Source of the DNA: Poteriospumella lacustris
Lineage: Eukaryota > Sar > Chrysophyceae > Chromulinales > Dinobryaceae
Reading direction: 5' to 3'
Assembly (NCBI GenBank): GCA_008000375.1
Contig: SMOI01000059.1
Span: 62,001 to 126,000, forward strand
DNA: 64,000 nt
Part shown: piece by piece, positions 17,876 to 27,956 of the stretch
Position numbering within the stretch: position 1 is the stretch's first letter
How the letters are laid out: every line of letters starts with the position of its first letter
Translations under genes and position numbers: made by a program
The notes under the pieces: generated by a model
Told to the model about the DNA's origin: nothing
What the model saw: the letters and a program-made list of their open reading frames with translations, nothing else
The model's database searches: none

Positions 17876-20800
17876 ATGAGCATTAGCTCATTGGATTCAG
17901 CTTCGCTTGCTGAATCCTCCGATATTGGATTTTCGGACAATGGCGTCCGGAAATGCCCGGTTTGCCCACAAGCCGTCCTTCCGTCGCTGACCGCGCTGAA
18001 GCGACACCTTCTCGTCTCTCACTCCAACTTCCAAGAGCCTTTAGAGGCCTTCTTGGGAGCTTGTGATGAGGCCGGAGTGGTGCCTTCTCGATGTGACTGT
18101 GGACAGGTCTTCGTGACCGCGACCGGGCTCCGCTACCACATTGGCAAGCGGGCCAAAGGTCATCCGTCCCCATGTGCCCACGCCATGGAACGTTGTTTGG
18201 CTTTTTCTGGGATCTTAAAAGACCATCAGGGCCGCGGAAGTCACCAAAGCGTGGTTTGGGCAGCAGCTCGACAGGTGGCGGACGCGGCCTCCGGGCATGT
18301 CCTTCACTCCAGCTCTGCTGTGCCTCCCACGACGGCGATTGCGGCGACAATGGCGACCTCGGCGATGGATCAACTCCCACAGCTTCCCGCGGAGTCCGGT
18401 CCAACGGCGAGCCCTACCGAGCCAGCGGCGAGCCCTGCCGAGCGGCAGGCTCAACCACGGGGACGCCGGCGAGGGGCGGCCCAGCGCCGCTCTCATTCGA
18501 CGGCTGCGGTTTCCGTCCTGTCCAAGCTCATCATTGGCGAGGATTTCGAAGGTCGGGCCGAAGCTCGAGCCACCTACAACGCTGGCCCGTTGCCTCCTGG
18601 CGACGGACCGGATCCGTTGGCGGTCTATCGTGACCTCATCGCTTTCTTCGGGAGGTTTGCTCTTTATGACCCCCATGCTTCCTGGCGTGCGGCCGCTGGT
18701 GTGATCACACAACAATGCCTTGGTGTCATTATCTTACATCCTGGCCGTGAGGCACCGGAGGCCGATCTGGCCTCCGTCGCCCTACAATTGTTGCCTGGCG
18801 TGGTCAACGTTGCGAGTCGTTTTGGATTCCGTCATCCTGGTGCGTTGATGGCCGAGTGGCGGGCATCGCTCCCCGATGCGCCGCGCGCGATTCTTGCCAC
18901 GGCACTCGATTTTTATCGGCGATGGCAGGAACGCCAAACCCGCATCGACCCATCCGACCACTTTCGCGACCCTGCCTCCCGGCTTTCCCGGGCGTGCAAG
19001 CGACTCCGCTCCAAGATCGATGCGTCTGTGAGGGAGGGGCGCGTGGGTCGGGCCGCCAACATGGCCGGCCAGCTGGCTCGGTGCCTTCAGTCTCTTCAGG
19101 GCCTGGGTGATGAGGACGGTCCGGCCGCGACGGTCGCTGATGCGGTCCTCCAACCAGCTGTTTCCCAGGAGGCTGCTCTAGAGGCCATTGCGGGACTCCA
19201 CCCGGCGGCCCGTGACATCGATATCCTGCCTTCGCTGGACGATTGGCGTCCGCCCGCCACGGAGACCGCTGCGGCCTCGCTCCCGTCGTCGGCCGTGCAG
19301 TCGGCGATTCGGGGGCTTGGCAAGGGCTCTGCCCACGGTTTCAGCAGCTGGACCTTTGCCCTCCTGCGAGCCATCATTTATTGCGACCCTACTGCGACTG
19401 GCGCTTGGGATATCGTCTTGACCGCCTTCCTTAACCGCATGCTCAATGGGGAGCTGCGGCGGGATTGGTGGACCCCGAGCCGGGCCGTCCTTATCCCCAA
19501 GGCGTCTGGCTCCGTCCGCCCCCTTGGCATCGGGGACATGTGGTACCGCCTCCTTGGGAAAGCAGTCGTCCGTTGGCTTGGCGAGGACCTGGGTGGCAAG
19601 CTCCTTCCCTATCAATTCGGTGTTGGCGTGCGTGGTGGCTGCGAGATCGCTGGTCGGATGGCCCAGGTGGGCCTTAACATCAGCCATCGCATGGCCGTTG
19701 TCAACCTTGACATGGTCAACGCATTCAACACCATGGGACGGGCCCGGATGTGGGATGGAGTCCAGCGTTACACCCCGGCACTCCGCAAGTGGTTTTTGTG
19801 GGCCTGCGGGACGCGGACGGAACTCCGCCTCAGCGACGGCGTGGTGGCGGGGTATTCGGCCACGGGCAGTCGCCAAGGTGATCCCCTGGGTGGCCTTGTC
19901 TTCTGTCTGGGCCTGCAGCCCGTGCTTGAGTCCTTGGCCGATGGCGTTCGCGCTATGGCCCGTGAACGCACGGTGCGTGCTCGAGAAGATGGTGACGCCT
20001 TGACCGAGTACTCCCCTGACCGCTGCCAAGTCTTCGCCTATATGGACGACATCACCATCGTCTGTTATGGCCGCCATGTTCGGCGTGTTGAGGACCTAGC
20101 CTCGCGCCTCATCGCCGAGCGCCTTGGCATGGCGCTCTCGCCCGACAAGTGCCTCGTGGCCTATGCTGGCCCGGCCCGATCGGAACGCGGACACCACCGA
20201 GGCTCCTTCCCGGTCAAGACCGAGGGGTTCCTGTCGCTCGGTGTTCCTTGCGGAACGTCCGTGGCACAGCGCCGCGCCCTCACGCGACAGAAGTTGGAGG
20301 ATGTGCGCCTCGACCCGGCGATCTTCTCCCAAATCTCCGTCCGCGCCGCATATGCCATCCTACGGTATTGTGTCAACGCGCGTCCTGGCTTTTTGGCACG
20401 TGTCACGGAGTCGGTTGAGATGCGCGACTTGTTCGACGACTTCGACCGCTACGTGGACACGTGTCTCATGCATGGGCTCCGCTTGCCAGTACCCGAAGGC
20501 CCTCCGCCACTGCCGGCCTCGCAGCGTGCTGGCATTGGCGTGTCGAAACACGAAGCCTATCTGCGCGTGTGCTTACTGCGCGGGCTGCGTCGCGACCTCG
20601 GGGGCCTAGGTATGATCCGCTATGCGGGCTGTGATGGTGATGCGGCCTGCATTCGCTCCCGCCGCCTCGTGACCCACTATCTCGGCGCTGCCGTCCCCAG
20701 CTGGATGCCCGCCCTGCGCAATTGGCCGGTCATATCGGTCGGCGGTGCTGGCCTCTTCGTGGACTTGGGCTTACCTGGTTCGGACCCCACTCAACGGATG

Positions 20801-21676
20801 GATTATCTGGACGAGGCCCTCCGCGAAGATCAGCATGACCCTTTGCCTGGGGCGGTCTCCAGTGCCCACCACATGTGGGCCGATCGCCTCCTCAGTCACC
20901 TGTATGCACGAGGCGATGATGGTGCTGCTGCGCTTTTCCGCAGCGCTCAGTATGGTCTTTCCGGTTCATGGTTGAACGCCGTCTTCCGGACTGGCCGCTA
21001 CGTCCATCACCTCGCCCCGAGCGAGCTGGAGTTTCACGACGCCTTACTCATGCGCCTGCTCCTCCCTGCCGCGCCTGTCTTGTCGACGGCTGCTAAGTAT
21101 TGCCCCTGTTCCTATCGTGCGCACCTGCCCTCGGATCACAGTCATTTTTTGGACTGCGCCGACCATCGCTTTTTCCTGGACAAACGCCACAATATGCTCC
21201 GTGATACTGTATTCAGCTGGTTGAAGAAGAGATTACCCTCGTGCGAGGTGAGCAAAGAGGTGCCCTACGGGGCCCCGGAGCGCTATGGAAAGCGGGCCGA
21301 TGTCATGGTGGTCCAGCCGACGGGTGAGCGCCTCTGGATCGACTTTGCCGTGTGCAACCCTGCGGCGCCCACGTACCGCCGAGAGAACCACTCCGCATCG
21401 GTACCACTGGGAGCTGCCCGGCGCATTGCGGCGCAGAAGTACGACCAGTATCGCTCGTACCTGGACCAACACACCCGGACTGTACCGTTTGTGATCGAAG
21501 CTACTGGTAGAATTTATGGGGACCCTATCGAGCCCTTAAAGACTCTCCTCTGTCGGACTATGAAGGACCCTATGCGCGACCTCCACGCGCGCTGCAATGT
21601 GATCATTCAGCGCTACAATGCCCAGATGGCGGCACACTTGCGAGCCAAAATGGCCAGGCAAGCAACCGCCGTCTAG
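17876..21676 (+). CDS. Non-LTR retrotransposon ORF: zinc fingers, RT, RLE endonuclease
   Basis: The single 1266-residue ORF (ATG at 17876) has the R2-like order. Two zinc fingers lie near residues 26-100 (CPVCPQAV...H...H and RCDCGQVF...H...H), for DNA binding. The reverse transcriptase spans about residues 500-800: motif A NLDMVNAFNTM, motif B GSRQGDPLGGLVF and the catalytic FAYMDDI near residue 720. A Cys/His knuckle sits near 1076 (CPCSYRAH...H..FLDC). A restriction-like endonuclease follows near 1130-1165 (YGKRADVMVV, LWIDFAVCNPAAP). This is the layout of site-specific RLE elements that insert by target-primed reverse transcription. YMDD differs from the FADD typical of R2 itself, so another RLE clade is likely. 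There is no frameshift or early stop, so it may be active. Confidence 0.9.
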   Translation: MSISSLDSASLAESSDIGFSDNGVRKCPVCPQAVLPSLTALKRHLLVSHSNFQEPLEAFLGACDEAGVVPSRCDCGQVFVTATGLRYHIGKRAKGHPSPCAHAMERCLAFSGILKDHQGRGSHQSVVWAAARQVADAASGHVLHSSSAVPPTTAIAATMATSAMDQLPQLPAESGPTASPTEPAASPAERQAQPRGRRRGAAQRRSHSTAAVSVLSKLIIGEDFEGRAEARATYNAGPLPPGDGPDPLAVYRDLIAFFGRFALYDPHASWRAAAGVITQQCLGVIILHPGREAPEADLASVALQLLPGVVNVASRFGFRHPGALMAEWRASLPDAPRAILATALDFYRRWQERQTRIDPSDHFRDPASRLSRACKRLRSKIDASVREGRVGRAANMAGQLARCLQSLQGLGDEDGPAATVADAVLQPAVSQEAALEAIAGLHPAARDIDILPSLDDWRPPATETAAASLPSSAVQSAIRGLGKGSAHGFSSWTFALLRAIIYCDPTATGAWDIVLTAFLNRMLNGELRRDWWTPSRAVLIPKASGSVRPLGIGDMWYRLLGKAVVRWLGEDLGGKLLPYQFGVGVRGGCEIAGRMAQVGLNISHRMAVVNLDMVNAFNTMGRARMWDGVQRYTPALRKWFLWACGTRTELRLSDGVVAGYSATGSRQGDPLGGLVFCLGLQPVLESLADGVRAMARERTVRAREDGDALTEYSPDRCQVFAYMDDITIVCYGRHVRRVEDLASRLIAERLGMALSPDKCLVAYAGPARSERGHHRGSFPVKTEGFLSLGVPCGTSVAQRRALTRQKLEDVRLDPAIFSQISVRAAYAILRYCVNARPGFLARVTESVEMRDLFDDFDRYVDTCLMHGLRLPVPEGPPPLPASQRAGIGVSKHEAYLRVCLLRGLRRDLGGLGMIRYAGCDGDAACIRSRRLVTHYLGAAVPSWMPALRNWPVISVGGAGLFVDLGLPGSDPTQRMDYLDEALREDQHDPLPGAVSSAHHMWADRLLSHLYARGDDGAAALFRSAQYGLSGSWLNAVFRTGRYVHHLAPSELEFHDALLMRLLLPAAPVLSTAAKYCPCSYRAHLPSDHSHFLDCADHRFFLDKRHNMLRDTVFSWLKKRLPSCEVSKEVPYGAPERYGKRADVMVVQPTGERLWIDFAVCNPAAPTYRRENHSASVPLGAARRIAAQKYDQYRSYLDQHTRTVPFVIEATGRIYGDPIEPLKTLLCRTMKDPMRDLHARCNVIIQRYNAQMAAHLRAKMARQATAV

Positions 21677-21818
21677 CCCTCGCTACAACGTACGTCGTGC
21701 TAATGGATCCGCATCCTAGGCCCTCAGCCGGATGTACCTAGACCGCCACCGTAGGTTCGGTACCCTCCCTGGGTTTCTGTGTAACACATCTAACTCACGC
21801 GAGACCTGAAAAAAAAAA
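17876..21818 (+). mobile_element. RLE-type non-LTR retrotransposon (5' end not placed)
   Basis: After the ORF stop, about 130 bp of 3' untranslated sequence ends in ten A residues at 21809-21818, which I take as the 3' end. The 5' end lies somewhere in 16.7-17.9 kb. No target-site duplication could be found by eye. Confidence 0.7.
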
Positions 21819-22025
21819 CACGTCCCAAAAACGTCCTAAATAGACGTCCAACGTTTTGTCCTTTCAGGATACACCACGACACTGACTACTACTACTACGC
21901 CACGCTACTCACAGACTCGCAAGATCGCGCAAGATCGCGCAAGATGACCCAACAGATGTTTGTGAGTTACATTCCTTTGAGCCCAGATAAGCTCGCTGCA
22001 GTACAAGCCAAACCTGAATAGAAAA

Positions 22026-22943
22026 ATGGCGGCGCCTGCGTTTAGAACTGTTGATCGATCCGTATTTGCGCAAGAAAAACACGAAGTGTTTGACAGAGCG
22101 AATGAATTAATGCGGAATATCGAGAGGGAGTATCGCACAAGAGATGATGAAGGAAATTTGCAATTTCCCGATCCTGCATATTTGGATCAATACATCATGA
22201 TAGCAGTTCAAGAGTTGCTTCCATTTCTTTCAAAGTACAATATCGTTCACAAAATGGAAACCCGAGTTGGCGCGCCGAGTCTGATAAAGCTCTCGATCCT
22301 TCGATCGATAGTGGACCTTTTACTCGACGCAGTTGGTAGAGATACCGCCTTGGATGCAACTGCCGCTTTTTGGGCTTTTAGAAATCAGCTTTCCAATTTC
22401 ATCTTCAATTTAAGAACGGTGGCGGACATATATCTCGAAACCTATGCTCTTCAGGCCACGAATATTGATGGTAGTCCCGTTGAGATTTTCTGCAATGAGA
22501 GGGCTCGTAGTGGCATCGACGTCGGATATTCAGCATTAAATCAGCCACTGCGTGCTGATTTCGCCAAGGCCTTCGGGGTCAAGGTGTTGACCCTGTCCGA
22601 GCTTCATTTCTACAGTAGAGAAAAGGTCATAAGAGCGAAAAACGAAAAACTTAGTCCATTTCACTGGGCTGGCGATGAGCAATCCCTTCGTATTGTGCCC
22701 GCGGGCACTAGTCCCACGGACAGATACCTAAAATCTCTTGCACGTTTCTTCGAGAATCGAAAGGAGTGGACTATTATTACGGCGATTTCGGTTGTTTTAC
22801 TAATCGAGGTTTACGGATGCTTGTTTGGTGTTCCGTGGCTGGCATTGATTTGTCCTTGGAGCCGATGGGGTTTTTACCTCTTGTTGGGTCTTGGGATTGT
22901 TGTGATATTGCGGTCCTGGTCAAGTTGGTACGTCGATTGGTAG
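22026..22943 (+). CDS. Unknown protein with two C-terminal membrane segments
   Basis: From the ATG at 22026 the product has 305 residues. The first ~240 are soluble and mainly helical, with a charged N-terminus (FDRANELMRNIEREYRTRDD). Residues ~250-271 and ~280-298 are two hydrophobic helices (IITAISVVLLIEVYG and FYLLLGLGIVVIL), giving a C-terminal hairpin anchor. There is no signal peptide. Base composition is clearly more AT-rich than in its neighbours, suggesting a different origin. It begins ~200 bp after the retrotransposon 3' end. I do not recognise it. Confidence 0.6.
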   Translation: MAAPAFRTVDRSVFAQEKHEVFDRANELMRNIEREYRTRDDEGNLQFPDPAYLDQYIMIAVQELLPFLSKYNIVHKMETRVGAPSLIKLSILRSIVDLLLDAVGRDTALDATAAFWAFRNQLSNFIFNLRTVADIYLETYALQATNIDGSPVEIFCNERARSGIDVGYSALNQPLRADFAKAFGVKVLTLSELHFYSREKVIRAKNEKLSPFHWAGDEQSLRIVPAGTSPTDRYLKSLARFFENRKEWTIITAISVVLLIEVYGCLFGVPWLALICPWSRWGFYLLLGLGIVVILRSWSSWYVDW

Positions 22944-23305
22944 TGGCGGAAATTGTGGCAGTAATCTGCTACAAAATCGGTGAAAAGAAATCAAGGAATG
23001 AAACGTGGAAGATGATTGTCTTATTCGTGGTGATGCTTCGGCATTAGAAACATAGTCAATGTAATGCAACTGAGGTTCTGCTAATTCATCAAAGAAGTGC
23101 CAAATGTACAGATGTCAGAATAGTTTCTCACCAGTCAAACCGTCTGCGTTGGCAGGCATGGGTCGCTACCCAACGTGCTCTACCCAAACGTAGTGGTCGC
23201 TGTTCCTCGTGGCGGATCCAACAGATGCAAACGCAGCACTTGCACTGAGATCGTGGTCACAGCGACCCACGCGACGGGCGCAGGCGGCCGGTGGCAGCAA
23301 GCGCT
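22944..23305. other. Intergenic, no gene seen
   Basis: Lies between the two-TM orphan and the 3' end of the F-box gene. From ~23268 the sequence is shared with the truncated copy at 15.58 kb. Confidence 0.5.
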
Positions 23306-26203
23306 TCACACGGCGGCGGCGGCAGAGGAGGCGGAGGCGGCGGGGCTGACGAAGCGGTAGCCGTCGTGCAGGCGAATGCCGACGGCGTCGCAGTCGCGGG
23401 CCAGCGCCTGCAGCTGCTGCTTCACCGTCGCCGTCGCCGTCGCAGCTGCGGCTCCGGCTGCGGCGGTGGCACCAAACGGCGACGGGCGCAGCGACGCCGC
23501 CGTCAGCCGCACGAGGCGCAGCCGCCGCCAACAGCGACGCAGCGTCCACCGCACCGCCTCCTCTGCCTCTGCAGCGGCGTCCTCTGCAGCGGCGTCCGCT
23601 GTGCCGGTGGTGGCGGCGGTGGCGGTGAAGAGGAAGGCGCGCAGCCCGGCGACGGTCAGCTCTGCGCAGTTGTTCAGCTCGAGCTCCTCGACGGGGCTCA
23701 CGTACGCCGCCTCCTCCGCCGCCTCGTCCTCCGCCTCGTCCTCGTCGGTCGGTGCGTCGAGGTCGCCGATCATCTCGAGCGACAGGCGCCGCAGCCGCTG
23801 CCACGGGCCGCGCACGACGAAGCGCTGCACGTGCGCGGCGCAGAGCACGCGGCACGACCACAGCGTCAGCGACGTCAGCTGCGCGCCGCAGCCCCACGCG
23901 ACCGCCGCCGGCGACACCGACGACACCGACGACTCCGCCGCTGGCGCAAGCGCCGCGGCCAGCGACGGCGGCGTCGTGAGCCAGCGCCAGAGCCACGTCG
24001 TCGTCGCCTCGTCCCACACGTGGCGCGCCGACGGCGCCAGCGTCAGCGAGCGCAGCCCGCTCGTCGGCCGCCTCGCTGCCGCCGCCGTCGCAACAGCAGC
24101 AGCAGCAGCGGCGACCCCTTCGCCACCGTCGCCGTCGCGGTCGCCGTCGCTGTCGCTGTCGGCGCCCGGCGGCCACAGCGCCGCGAGCGACGTCGCGAAC
24201 TGCGACCAGACGAAGCTGCGCAGCGCCGGCAGCCGCGTCGGGTGCTCGACGAGGATCCAGCGCACCGCCGCGGCGCTCAGCTCGACGCGGTGCAGCTGCA
24301 GCGACACCAGCGACGCCGTCAGCGGCAGCGCCTCGTGCAGCGCCCACGCGGGCGACGGGTCGACGGCGGCGCCGTGGCGGCTGTGCAGGCTCTGCGTGTC
24401 GTGCAGGTGCAGGTGGCGCAGCCGCCAGCCGCCCGCCGGGGCCGCAGGGGCCGCAGGGGCGAACGTGTGGAAGAGCAGCGCGACGAGCAGCGGCAGCGCC
24501 GTCGACTCCACCGCGACGCTGTTGAGGCCCATCGCTGGCGACGATCGCTTCGCCGCGGCGGTGGCAGCGTCGAGCGAGAGGCGGCGAAGCGCGTCGGCGA
24601 GGACGACCTCCTCGGCGAACGACGCGACGTGGCGCAGCAGCGCGACGTGGCGCAGCGATGCCGCCCGCCCAGCGCCGCCGCCGCTGCCGTCGTCGTCTTC
24701 GTCGAGGGGCGACACGCTGCGGCCCACGAGGAGCCGCGCGAGCGCGACGATCGCGGCGCAAGAGACCGACCACTCGACGAGCGTCACGCTGCGCAGCCGC
24801 GTCGCGTGGCGCACGACGAGCCACGCGGCGAGGTCCGAGCGCAGCTGCGTCGCCGAGGCCACCGCCGCCAGCGACGTCGAGCGACTCGTCAGGTGCAGCC
24901 GCAGGTAGCGCAGCGGCGGCCCGTCGTCGTCGCTGCCGCTGTCGCTGGTGCTGGCGCCGCGCGGGGGCAGCGGCTGCAGCGGCGCGGGCAGCCGTCGCAG
25001 GGCGGAGACGACCGCGGGCCACAGGCCGCCGCCCCCGCCGCGCGCGACGACGTCGACGTCGCCGAGGCGCAGCAGCTGCTCCGCGGCGAAGTGCGTCGAC
25101 AGCGCCTGGTGGTAGAGGCAGCTGTCGAGCGCGGCCCACGTGGCCGTCGCGGTGCTCGGCGAGCGACTCGTGAGGACGCGCAGCACGTCGACGTCGCGCC
25201 AGTGCACGTTCAGCAGCCGCAGCGTCGCCACGTGGCGCGACCACTGCGCCACGACCGACGCCGCGGCGGTGCGCGCGAGCGACGCGGGCGGCTGGACGAT
25301 GTCCAAGCTGCGAAGCGGCGGCGGCGGCGGCGCCTCGTCCTCCGCGGCGGCGGCGGCGGTGGGGACGGCGGCGGTGGGGGCGGCCATAAACGAGGCGAGC
25401 GGCATCGCGGGGAAGTCCGCGTCGCTGAGCGTCGCCGTGGGCGCGACGTGGGTGTGCAGCAGCGCGGCGCACTGCGGAATGAAGTCCTGCAGGTTCCACA
25501 GGCCCTGGATGTCGGCGGGGTCGGCCAGGCCCCAGGCCGTCAGCTGCGGCATGCGCACGAGCGCGTAGCACCGCTCGACGTCCTCTGCGCCTGCGCCTGT
25601 GTCTGCGCCTGCGGTGACGTGTGTCGCAGGCAGCAGCGACAGGAGAAAGCGCAGGGCCTGCAGCCCCGTCCACTCGGAGGTGGACACGCGGTGGAAGAAC
25701 TGGATATGCACGTGGTGGCACTCGTCGACGCGGCGGAAGAATCGCCGCACCGCGTCGCCGTCGACGCCGGCGTTCTCTGGGTGCTGCGTGAACTGCAGCG
25801 ACCGCGCGAAGCGTTCTAGCTCCAGCACCTTGAGGCCGTAGAGGCTCCGGACGCTCAGACTGCGGCGGATGCACCAGCGGAAGGCCGCCCCCACCGACGC
25901 GGCCAACGGCGACACGTCGACGGTCCCTGCGACGGTGCAGTACGCCCGCAGCAGATGATGCAGCACTCGGCGACACTGGCGATGACAGCAGGCAGTGTCT
26001 AGGGCGACGAGGTCGTAGAGAGAGTCGTTGGCGAGCGGGTAGTGCGAGAAGACGTCCAGCGGCACCGACGACGACGGGTCAGCAGCTCGAGAGGCCGGTA
26101 CGGACAGATGTTCCTTGTGCTCTAAGGCACTGGGGAGCAGCCAATCACGAAGGATCAAGGCCAGGACGTCCTCGGGCAGCTGCCAAAACAACGCAAACGC
26201 CAT
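23306..26203 (-). CDS. F-box and leucine-rich-repeat protein
   Basis: The product is 965 residues from the ATG at 26203; an upstream in-frame TTG is ignored. Residues 1-75 hold an F-box-like motif (FWQLPEDVLALILRDWLLP, then DLVALDTACCHRQCRR). Most of the rest is irregular RNI-type LRR, visible as spaced LxxLxL strands (LRSLDIVQPP, LRLLNVHW, LRYLRLHL, LTSLTLWSC, LRRLSLEMI, VEELELNNC), separated by low-complexity Ala/Ser/Asp linkers. Such proteins act as substrate receptors of SCF ubiquitin ligases, with the F-box binding Skp1 and the LRRs binding the target. The gene is very GC-rich, which opens long shadow frames on both strands. Its upstream 130 bp are identical to those of the truncated copy at 15.6 kb. 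Confidence 0.75.
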   Translation of the reverse strand: MAFALFWQLPEDVLALILRDWLLPSALEHKEHLSVPASRAADPSSSVPLDVFSHYPLANDSLYDLVALDTACCHRQCRRVLHHLLRAYCTVAGTVDVSPLAASVGAAFRWCIRRSLSVRSLYGLKVLELERFARSLQFTQHPENAGVDGDAVRRFFRRVDECHHVHIQFFHRVSTSEWTGLQALRFLLSLLPATHVTAGADTGAGAEDVERCYALVRMPQLTAWGLADPADIQGLWNLQDFIPQCAALLHTHVAPTATLSDADFPAMPLASFMAAPTAAVPTAAAAAEDEAPPPPPLRSLDIVQPPASLARTAAASVVAQWSRHVATLRLLNVHWRDVDVLRVLTSRSPSTATATWAALDSCLYHQALSTHFAAEQLLRLGDVDVVARGGGGGLWPAVVSALRRLPAPLQPLPPRGASTSDSGSDDDGPPLRYLRLHLTSRSTSLAAVASATQLRSDLAAWLVVRHATRLRSVTLVEWSVSCAAIVALARLLVGRSVSPLDEDDDGSGGGAGRAASLRHVALLRHVASFAEEVVLADALRRLSLDAATAAAKRSSPAMGLNSVAVESTALPLLVALLFHTFAPAAPAAPAGGWRLRHLHLHDTQSLHSRHGAAVDPSPAWALHEALPLTASLVSLQLHRVELSAAAVRWILVEHPTRLPALRSFVWSQFATSLAALWPPGADSDSDGDRDGDGGEGVAAAAAAVATAAAARRPTSGLRSLTLAPSARHVWDEATTTWLWRWLTTPPSLAAALAPAAESSVSSVSPAAVAWGCGAQLTSLTLWSCRVLCAAHVQRFVVRGPWQRLRRLSLEMIGDLDAPTDEDEAEDEAAEEAAYVSPVEELELNNCAELTVAGLRAFLFTATAATTGTADAAAEDAAAEAEEAVRWTLRRCWRRLRLVRLTAASLRPSPFGATAAAGAAAATATATVKQQLQALARDCDAVGIRLHDGYRFVSPAASASSAAAAV

Positions 26204-26735
26204 CGCACGTCGCCGGCACGGCAATGGCAACAACAGTACACCTCACGTGGATCGCGGCAGTCAATCTCACAGCCGACAACGGTCACGACACAATCCAACA
26301 GGGTACGCCTCTCTTCCTGCACGAAGAATACCATGTGACTTACTCAGGATTCGTTTGACGGGCTCGTTCAGAGCATTGGCACTGTTCGTTGACTGAGACG
26401 ACAGAGGCGACATTCGTACTTTGACAAGGCATCGGTGTGGCTGACATGACGGTTATGTGTCGGTCACCATTCGTACATGATATCACGGACAACTCCGACG
26501 ACCAGTTCGCCCCTTTTAGCAGCGTTGTGACTTGTCCGAGTGGTACAGCGGCATCTCTCACCTCTCACTCGACGCTCGAGACAGAATCGAATCGAATCGA
26601 ATCGAATCAACCACACAAAAGAGCCAGGAGCCAGCCATAACGGCCACCGACATCGGGTGATGCTAGCCAACGAGGTACAGAATGCAGCATGGTAGGGGGA
26701 GCTACTTACCCGTCTGACCCGCCCGTCTGTTGTAG
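26204..26735. other. Intergenic upstream of divergent F-box and DUF285 genes
   Basis: Bases to 26337 are shared with 16519-16651 (5' flank of the F-box copies). Bases 26421-26542 recur at 28803-28926. A GAATC pentanucleotide run lies at 26584-26604. The interval should hold both promoters. Confidence 0.55.
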
Positions 26736-27956
26736 ATGATGCCCCTGCCGACCATGATCCCTTCGCCGACGACTGTCACGGATTCGAATCCGTCTGACCA
26801 TCCGATCCGCACGGTGGTCGACCTGTGTCTGTACCGACTCGTGACCGATCGTTGTGGAGGCCGCGTCTTGCCGTACGGCGTGCGACAGACGATCAAGGAC
26901 GATGTCTGGATGTCGTTCGACAACGAGACGCTACGAGCGGCAGTGCAGTTGTGGTGCCGCGACCGAGCGATAGCCCAGCAGCTTTACGGCGAGATCAACG
27001 ATTGGGACGTGAGCAAGGTAACCAACATGGTCGCCTTATTCAGCCACAGCACGTTCAACGAACGCATCGACCGCTGGGACGTGCGGCAGGTGACGTCGAT
27101 GGAGACCATGTTTTACGATGCGGTGGAGTTCAACCAGCCGTTGTCCACCTGGAATGTGAGTAACGTCACGAGCATGGGGTCGATGTTTTTCTGTGCGAAG
27201 AAGGTCAACCAGCCGTTGTCCTCATGGAACGTCAGTCGTGTCACGACTATGTCGGCCATGTTCAGCAGAGCTGAGGCGTTCAACCAGCCGTTGTCCACTT
27301 GGAATGTGAGCAACGTCACCTCTATGTATTCCATGTTTGAATACGCAGCCACGTTCAATCAGCCACTTGCAACCTGGAATGTGAGCAAGGTCGCCACTAT
27401 GAGTCGTATGTTTGGCGACGCCGCCTCGTTCAACCAACCGTTGTCCACTTGGAATGTGAGCAACGTCACCTCTATGTATTCCATGTTTGAGTATGCAGCC
27501 GCGTTCAATCAACCACTGGCTTCCTGGGACGTGAGTAAGGTCACCACTATTAGCCACATGTTTTACAGAGCTTCCTCGTTCAACCAGCCGTTAGCGACAT
27601 GGGATGTGAGCCGCGTCAGAACTATGGCGTATCTGTTCTACCATGCCTCCCTGTTCAATCAACCACTGAGGACCTGGGATGTGAGCCAGGTTTTGACCAT
27701 GAGGCATATGTTCTGCGATGCATCGTCGTTTAACCAGCCGTTAGCGACTTGGAATGTGAGTCAGGTCACGGATATGTGTGGTATGTTCCAACGTGCATCC
27801 CTGTTCAATCAGCCACTGGAGACCTGGGAGGTTAGCCATGTCACCGACTTGTTCAGCGGGGCATCGTCGTATAACCAGCCGCTGGGCTCGTGGGACGTGA
27901 ATCTGGCCACATGGACGCGAGGCATGTTTCAGACGACTCCAAGAGAAGCGCGTTGA
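26736..27956 (+). CDS. BspA-like/DUF285 repeat protein
   Basis: The 406-residue product starts with the ATG at 26736 (ATGATG). A ~25-residue Pro/Ser/Thr-rich leader precedes the leader module (VVDLCLYRLVTDRCGG, LPYGVRQTIKDD, FDNETLRAAVQLWCRDR, YGEINDWDVS) and 13 repeats. Repeats 5 and 7 are nearly identical (WNVSNVTSMYSMFEYAA), with the repeats before them also alike, so a two-repeat block was copied. The penultimate repeat is three residues short and the last degenerates into a basic tail. Function unknown. Confidence 0.8.
   Translation: MMPLPTMIPSPTTVTDSNPSDHPIRTVVDLCLYRLVTDRCGGRVLPYGVRQTIKDDVWMSFDNETLRAAVQLWCRDRAIAQQLYGEINDWDVSKVTNMVALFSHSTFNERIDRWDVRQVTSMETMFYDAVEFNQPLSTWNVSNVTSMGSMFFCAKKVNQPLSSWNVSRVTTMSAMFSRAEAFNQPLSTWNVSNVTSMYSMFEYAATFNQPLATWNVSKVATMSRMFGDAASFNQPLSTWNVSNVTSMYSMFEYAAAFNQPLASWDVSKVTTISHMFYRASSFNQPLATWDVSRVRTMAYLFYHASLFNQPLRTWDVSQVLTMRHMFCDASSFNQPLATWNVSQVTDMCGMFQRASLFNQPLETWEVSHVTDLFSGASSYNQPLGSWDVNLATWTRGMFQTTPREAR

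Noticed and set aside
23166-25976. 936- and 842-codon frames overlapping the F-box-LRR gene
   Set aside because: They are made of Arg/Ala/Gly runs caused by high GC. Only the frame 26203-23306 shows an F-box and LRR strands.
26771-26790. Palindromic GATTCGAATC resembling a tRNA T-loop (B box)
   Set aside because: It lies inside the coding start of the DUF285 gene and no acceptor stem or anticodon arm can be paired around it. I found no tRNA or rRNA genes in the window.
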